From NCBI RefSeq assembly GCF_000022025.1, contig NC_011886.1, positions 1,116,097 through 1,180,096 on the forward strand: 64,000 bases of DNA, read 5' to 3'. Below are positions 59,878 through 64,000 of the stretch, one piece after another (position 1 is the first letter of the stretch; every line of letters begins with the position of its first letter). The notes beneath the pieces were generated by a model. The model saw only the letters and a list, made by a program, of their open reading frames with translations, was not told the DNA's origin and ran no database searches. Origin of the DNA: Pseudarthrobacter chlorophenolicus A6. Its GTDB lineage: Bacteria; Actinomycetota; Actinomycetes; Actinomycetales; Micrococcaceae. The translations under genes and the position numbers were made by a program.

Positions 59878-60141
59878 CCGCCACGCTGATTACACATGAC
59901 CGTGTCCGCTTAGAGGAAACGTCAATCGCTCACCCTCGGTCTAGTCATTCGTGAACCCTAAGTTTGCTGGAATCGATGGCCGCAAGGCCCTTTCCTCCGC
60001 CGCAGCTGCCAAGACAAGGGGATTCCACCCAGGTGAAACCAGCTGTCCGCGCCCGAGGCGAATCCCATCCGCGTTCTATCTATGCCGCGTTGGAGCATTG
60101 AGTGCATTAGCGGTCACTCGCCGGGCCACCACTCTGCGCTG

Positions 60142-61536
60142 TTAGAGCGGAGCTTCATGAGGGATGCCTAGCGGACGGTCCGGATGCGGCTGCTCACAAA
60201 TAATTCTGCAGTCTCGCTGGACGATGGAGAACAACTTCCAAATGGAATTATCCAGATCGGGGCACGCTGATTTGGATTCGGCGAAGGTTGCACCGTGCCA
60301 ATTTGCAAGAAGCTGTGATTTAAATGGCCGACCCGTTCTCCTCGCCAAAGAAGCGCGGCTAAAGGCGGGATCCTTCTTGAACTCAACATGAGCGAACAAC
60401 ATAGCTCCTCCAAAAGAAGCGCCAGTAAAGTCCGCGTTAAGATTAAACTGCGCTGCTCGGAAGGACACGCCTTTGGCAAATGTGACGCCAGTGAACGTAG
60501 CATTATGGTTGAAGTAGCAACCTGTGAATTGAGCTTGCTGAGCAAAGTGCGCACGGCGCATGTCAACGGAGCTTATAAAGGTGACCGCGTTGAAATTCAC
60601 TCGCTCAAGGAACTGGCAATCAGCCAAGTCAACGCTCGGAAGGAAGCATTCACCAAAATCGAAGGACATTTTCGACCAGCTGGATTTATCTTCCAATGGT
60701 CTTTTGGTTCCACGCGCTATAGATGACAAAACGGCGCGCCGAATCGCAAGTTCGTCGACTGCTGCCCGTTTGTACTGGCTTGCAAGATCGGCCCGGGCTT
60801 GTCGATATTTCTGGACTAACCCAAGGGTTGGCGTGCTCTGTTCTGCAGGCTCTGGAACCATAAATCTGGGGATGGATGCGGGTGGAGGAAGCTCAATTTT
60901 CTGTGCACTTGCTTGCTGCGACGAGGAGGTAGGCAAGCTCCGCTGCATGGGTGTTCGGAGATAACCGCAAAGTAAATCAACGCATTGCTGCCGGTTCTCT
61001 TCCCATTCATCGGCCAGTGCGGCAAGTGCATATACGCCACCCATTCGTGTGGCTGCCCTTTCAGACCCCATCATTTCAGCGGCCTGTGCAAAACGTCCAC
61101 TGAAATGATCGGCCGTCTCTAGTTGAGAGGCGCGTTGTTCGATACGCAGTTTCTCATCTGCCTGGACGTGGCTTCGGTACTTAAGCACTGTGAAGGCGAT
61201 GAACAGAACACCCCCAAATAGGCCTGCGGCAACTGTGATTGGTGCAATCCGTAGTCCAGCGGCAGGAGTGGCGCCCGACGACTCCTGAGCTTTGATGTCG
61301 GGCGATGATGGCGATGCGAGAAATTCCGATGAGCCAAAGGCGAGGGCAAAGAAGATTAGGAAGAGTGAGGAGCATCCAGCGGCCACCAAAATCATAAGCG
61401 GCAGAGTGCGGAAGCGCTTCCGAGCATGACCTGGAGGCTGTTCTGCGGAAAGGGAGCCCCAAATCAGGCACAGCGCAGAAATTGTTGCCGTAACTAGAAC
61501 TCCTACACCTACTGGCGTGGAGAGGAAGTTGAACAT
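60142..61536 (-). CDS. Membrane pentapeptide-repeat protein
   Basis: A 464-residue protein with two N-terminal membrane helices (about residues 9-26 and 46-67), a third near 98-117, a helical linker, and a C-terminal right-handed beta-helix of pentapeptide repeats from about residue 295 to 385 (for example NFNAVTFISSVDMRRAHFAQ, then NATFTGVTF and NADFTGASF). GAAGGAG lies a few bases upstream of ATG 61536. GC content and codon use are visibly lower than in neighbours, suggesting acquisition. Homologues of this two-helix plus pentapeptide layout are often in phage-defence or island regions; the role here is unknown. Confidence 0.82.
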   Translation of the reverse strand: MFNFLSTPVGVGVLVTATISALCLIWGSLSAEQPPGHARKRFRTLPLMILVAAGCSSLFLIFFALAFGSSEFLASPSSPDIKAQESSGATPAAGLRIAPITVAAGLFGGVLFIAFTVLKYRSHVQADEKLRIEQRASQLETADHFSGRFAQAAEMMGSERAATRMGGVYALAALADEWEENRQQCVDLLCGYLRTPMQRSLPTSSSQQASAQKIELPPPASIPRFMVPEPAEQSTPTLGLVQKYRQARADLASQYKRAAVDELAIRRAVLSSIARGTKRPLEDKSSWSKMSFDFGECFLPSVDLADCQFLERVNFNAVTFISSVDMRRAHFAQQAQFTGCYFNHNATFTGVTFAKGVSFRAAQFNLNADFTGASFGGAMLFAHVEFKKDPAFSRASLARRTGRPFKSQLLANWHGATFAESKSACPDLDNSIWKLFSIVQRDCRIICEQPHPDRPLGIPHEAPL

Positions 61537-62769
61537 TTGGCTCCTTCTTTTGAGGCCTCCAATAAGCCTTCAGTGGCCTAGGCCCCAACAGGCCTACAGT
61601 TCGACTATAGGAGGCCGTGGTCATTTCTTTTGCATTCGATGTGGGTCATGGAACATGCCTAAGATTCCGCTACGATGGCTGAAATATGGAGCTGTCTTGG
61701 CTGGCGAACTGGGCAACCTGCATTCGTGATGAGTCGGCGATTCCTCCGCATCTTAAGTCCGACGAGGACGTCATGGTCCTTAAGGTGACCCGGCGGCTGA
61801 CATCCAGGCCAAGATCCTCGGCTTCGATTGGAGCTCCATGCTGATGGTCGCCTGCCCGAAGTGAACTTCAGGCCCAAGACCATCGACAGCTGGCTTTACT
61901 TGCCGAACGTTGCCTTTCCTAACGCTGTGGCTATCTCGCCTAGGGCCGGCGAGTTCAGCCTCACGCCGGGTTCGTCTTCGGCATCTGGTGAGGAGCCAAA
62001 GTCTTGCTCTGCAAATCCTGCTCCCGTCTGCTCATGCTGTTCCTTGCCCTCAACGGGGTCTATGTAACCATTGAAGGTCAGCAGTTGGTTTTTGATATCG
62101 CTTGCCCAGGTGCTCTTCATCAGTATGGTAAGCAGCCTGCCTGCCGAAGTTGGTTGTAAGCCCTAAGTACTCCGCCTAGTAATGACAATCGGAGGGGGGC
62201 CTTGGTCGGTGCATTGCGCGTGCCTTGCATCGCGTCGGCATGGACAGGCCCCAAGAATGCAGCCGAGCACCCCAGTGGCTGTATGAAATCGAAAAGGTAA
62301 CTGCTCTAGAATTTCTTTCTAAAGCATCGAATTTCTTAGTTAGCTTGGATCCCCCAGGGCAACCTAATTGTATTCTGCGCGGTTTCTGCTGCTTTATCGC
62401 CTTCCTAATCGCACTTTGGCCACCAATCGGCTTATGGAGCCAGTTGGACAGGTTAGGTTGTTCTAAGCGCCCGGGGAGGAATACAATAGTGGGCGCACGC
62501 TCTGATCCGGGATGGCCGCCGGTGAAAGAGATGGTTTTTCAATTTCTTTCGGTATTTCTGGAGAACCTAGGGCAGCCTTGGGCGCAAGACCTCTACTTTT
62601 TGTGTTGATTTTTTCTGCCCCCGCCAACTGCTCGAGTGCCCTACTTTGAGCAACGGAGTATTTTGGGACCGGAAGAATATAGTAGAACTCGAGTCGGCAA
62701 ATTCGTAATCATTGCTGATTGCCTCGCGCGAAAGTTGAATTAGACTGACATCGCGCACTGAATTCGGCG
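61537..62769. other. 1.2-kb low-GC region with no confident gene
   Basis: Visibly more A and T than elsewhere. Open frames on both strands are short and overlapping. The longest plus frame (62225-62608) and a minus frame (61896-62120) have no family resemblance or good ribosome-binding site. A frameshifted remnant is noted at 61686-61863. It may be decayed mobile DNA. Confidence 0.6.
61686..61863 (+). pseudogene. Possible frameshifted gene remnant
   Basis: From ATG 61686 the frame reads MELSWLANWATCIRDESAIP, then IPPHLKSDEDVMVLK, which looks like real protein. A one-base shift near 61784 is needed to continue into GDPAADIQAKILGFDWSSML, which ends at TGA 61861-61863. Both halves look coding but no single frame covers them. 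The parent gene is not recognised. Read error or chance cannot be excluded. Confidence 0.3.
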
Positions 62770-64000
62770 CTAGCCAGCCACGACCGCCTTCGCTTCCTGG
62801 GATGCCGCCATCCACTCGGATAGCCATGGGGCGCGGACGGAGGGGGTGATCCGGCAGTCGGCCACGAAAGTCCCACGCGCGTCGGCGTCGATCCAGTCCT
62901 GCACCGCGGAGAGGTCATCGAGCGAGCGAATAACGGCTGACTCGGCACCCAAAGCCCGTGCAACGCCGCTGAAGTCCACCTCGGGGATCAGCATGGGCTT
63001 CTCGGTCAGGCCCTGCGAGCCGTACTGGTGGATTTCGGCCCCGTAAGCGGCGTCGTTGAAGATCACCACGACGGCGCTGCGGGCCGCACCAATCAGCGAT
63101 TCGAGGTCGGACAGGCCCATCAGGAAGCCGCCGTCGCCGGAGGCCAGCACGAGGGTTCGGTCGTCCTCCACGGCACGGGCTGCCCCGACGGCGCTGGCCA
63201 GGCCCAGCCCGATTGACTGGAATGCGGTACCCACCATCACCAGGTCCTGCGGCCGCGGGATGTTCCAGTACATGGGCGCCCACCCGATGAAGTGCCCGCC
63301 GTCCTGGACAACCGTGCGGCGCTCCGGCAGCACGACATCGAGCGCAGAGGCGAGGGCGCGGGGGTCCAGCCGCCCGTCCACAGTCGAAGTAGAACCTGCA
63401 GCGTGGCCCGGCCCGGAGGCCAGACGCCGCGATGCTTCAGCTCGCCATGCCCCGGCAGCGTCACCGTCCAGCAGAGACAACAGCCCGGAAGCAGCAACTT
63501 TCACATCCGCACGAACAAACACATCCACCCGCGGATTCGTCGGCACCACCGCGGTGTCGATCTGGATAACCGTCGCATCCGGACCGATCAGGTGCCCGAA
63601 CCGCATGGTGAATGGGCTCAGGCTCGCCCCGGCCACCAGGACCACATCAGCCTCGCCCATGAGCCCGGCCGCGGTGTCGGTGCCGAAACCGCCGGCCACG
63701 CCCAGGTACCCCTCGCCGTTGAGGAGGTTGAGCGCGAGGGCGCTCCCGGCGGTCAGTGCGCCGAGCCGGTCGGCGAGTTCGCGGAGTTCCGGCCCGGCCC
63801 CGGCGAGGTGCGCACCCCGGCCGGCCAGGATCAGCGGCCGCCTGGCACCGGCGAGCAGGCGGGCAACCCGCGCAAGGTCCGTGCCGCCGTCGTCCGTCAC
63901 CTTCAAAGCCGTCGGCTCCGGAAGGTCCCCGTCCTCAGCCTTGAGTGCGGCGAGGTCGTAGGGGATGGCAAGCACGACGGCGGTGCGCCGGGAGAGTGCG
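62770..64000 (-). CDS. Acetolactate synthase-like ThDP enzyme, 3' part (5' end outside window)
   Basis: The C-terminal 409 residues of a thiamine-diphosphate enzyme of the acetolactate synthase / benzoylformate decarboxylase family; the open frame continues to the window edge, so the start lies beyond it. The fragment begins in the end of the N-terminal pyrimidine-binding domain (RRTAVVLAIPYDLAALK), contains the central domain, then the ThDP/Mg2+ motif GDGGFLMGLSDLESL...VIFNDAAYG in the C-terminal domain. Substrate is uncertain; the missing N-terminal third carries the catalytic glutamate. It lies next to the low-GC patch. Confidence 0.9.
   Translation of the reverse strand, partial: ALSRRTAVVLAIPYDLAALKAEDGDLPEPTALKVTDDGGTDLARVARLLAGARRPLILAGRGAHLAGAGPELRELADRLGALTAGSALALNLLNGEGYLGVAGGFGTDTAAGLMGEADVVLVAGASLSPFTMRFGHLIGPDATVIQIDTAVVPTNPRVDVFVRADVKVAASGLLSLLDGDAAGAWRAEASRRLASGPGHAAGSTSTVDGRLDPRALASALDVVLPERRTVVQDGGHFIGWAPMYWNIPRPQDLVMVGTAFQSIGLGLASAVGAARAVEDDRTLVLASGDGGFLMGLSDLESLIGAARSAVVVIFNDAAYGAEIHQYGSQGLTEKPMLIPEVDFSGVARALGAESAVIRSLDDLSAVQDWIDADARGTFVADCRITPSVRAPWLSEWMAASQEAKAVVAG

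Noticed and set aside
62225..62608. A 127-codon plus-strand frame in the low-GC patch
   Set aside because: It has no ribosome-binding site, no leaderless -10 box and no family resemblance; kept only as a note in the region entry.

Overview
The window comes from a high-GC actinobacterium of the Micrococcaceae, most likely Pseudarthrobacter or a close Arthrobacter. The grounds are the 16S rRNA sequence, the absence of tRNA genes in the 16S-23S spacer, the strong G/C bias at third codon positions, and the gene families present. It looks chromosomal. I see no replication origin, no complete insertion sequence, no CRISPR array and no tRNA gene.

Layout. 0-6.2 kb: an acetyltransferase, an MFS exporter, a dienelactone hydrolase, a GH13 alpha-glucosidase, a SAM methyltransferase and an ArsR-SRPBCC fusion regulator with its own palindromic operator. 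6.4-24.6 kb: many short, mostly single-gene units (LuxR regulator, cupin, MFS exporters, SRPBCC, VOC, DinB, GNAT and SOUL proteins, MarR+MFS, XRE+DUF2975, a double universal stress protein, a KstD-like flavoprotein). 24.8-26.4 kb: an OFA-type MFS transporter with a tiny one-helix partner gene. 26.5-33.3 kb: a beta-glucoside PTS operon (EIIBCA, 6-phospho-beta-glucosidase, BglG/LicT antiterminator, HPr, histidine phosphatase, FAD-linked oxidase) behind a promoter, a RAT antiterminator site and an overlapping intrinsic terminator. 33.3-37.0 kb: membrane proteins, ending with a TerC-family protein behind a yybP-ykoY (manganese) riboswitch. 37.0-43.1 kb: a complete rrn operon (16S-23S-5S) with two candidate promoters, repeated boxA-like sites, processing stems and a terminator. 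43.2-45.8 kb: a diacylglycerol-kinase-like protein, then orphan genes including a phage-type protein. 45.9-59.7 kb: amidohydrolase, lipoprotein, DUF2306, serine hydrolase, MHS transporter, SulP transporter, quinone-oxidoreductase-like enzyme, an exported DUF1906+ChW-repeat protein, a CehA/McbA-type metallohydrolase and an alpha/beta hydrolase. 59.7-62.8 kb: an accessory patch of visibly lower GC with a membrane pentapeptide-repeat protein and about 1.2 kb of apparently decayed sequence. 62.8-64.0 kb: the C-terminal part of an acetolactate-synthase-like ThDP enzyme that runs off the window.

Two themes cut across the window. First, at least fifteen genes lack a Shine-Dalgarno sequence and instead carry a TANNNT-like -10 box ending 6 or 7 nt before the start codon, the signature of leaderless transcription. 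In three places the TAG stop codon of an upstream frame is itself the first half of that -10 box. Second, several families of short palindromic repeats sit between genes: a nested 60-nt hairpin (two copies), a 98-99 bp element with inverted ends (two copies) and a short ACGACGGCGG hairpin near gene 3' ends.

Functions are assigned from motifs and family memory only; no database search was run. Start codons were chosen from Shine-Dalgarno or leaderless signals, and doubtful ones are flagged.
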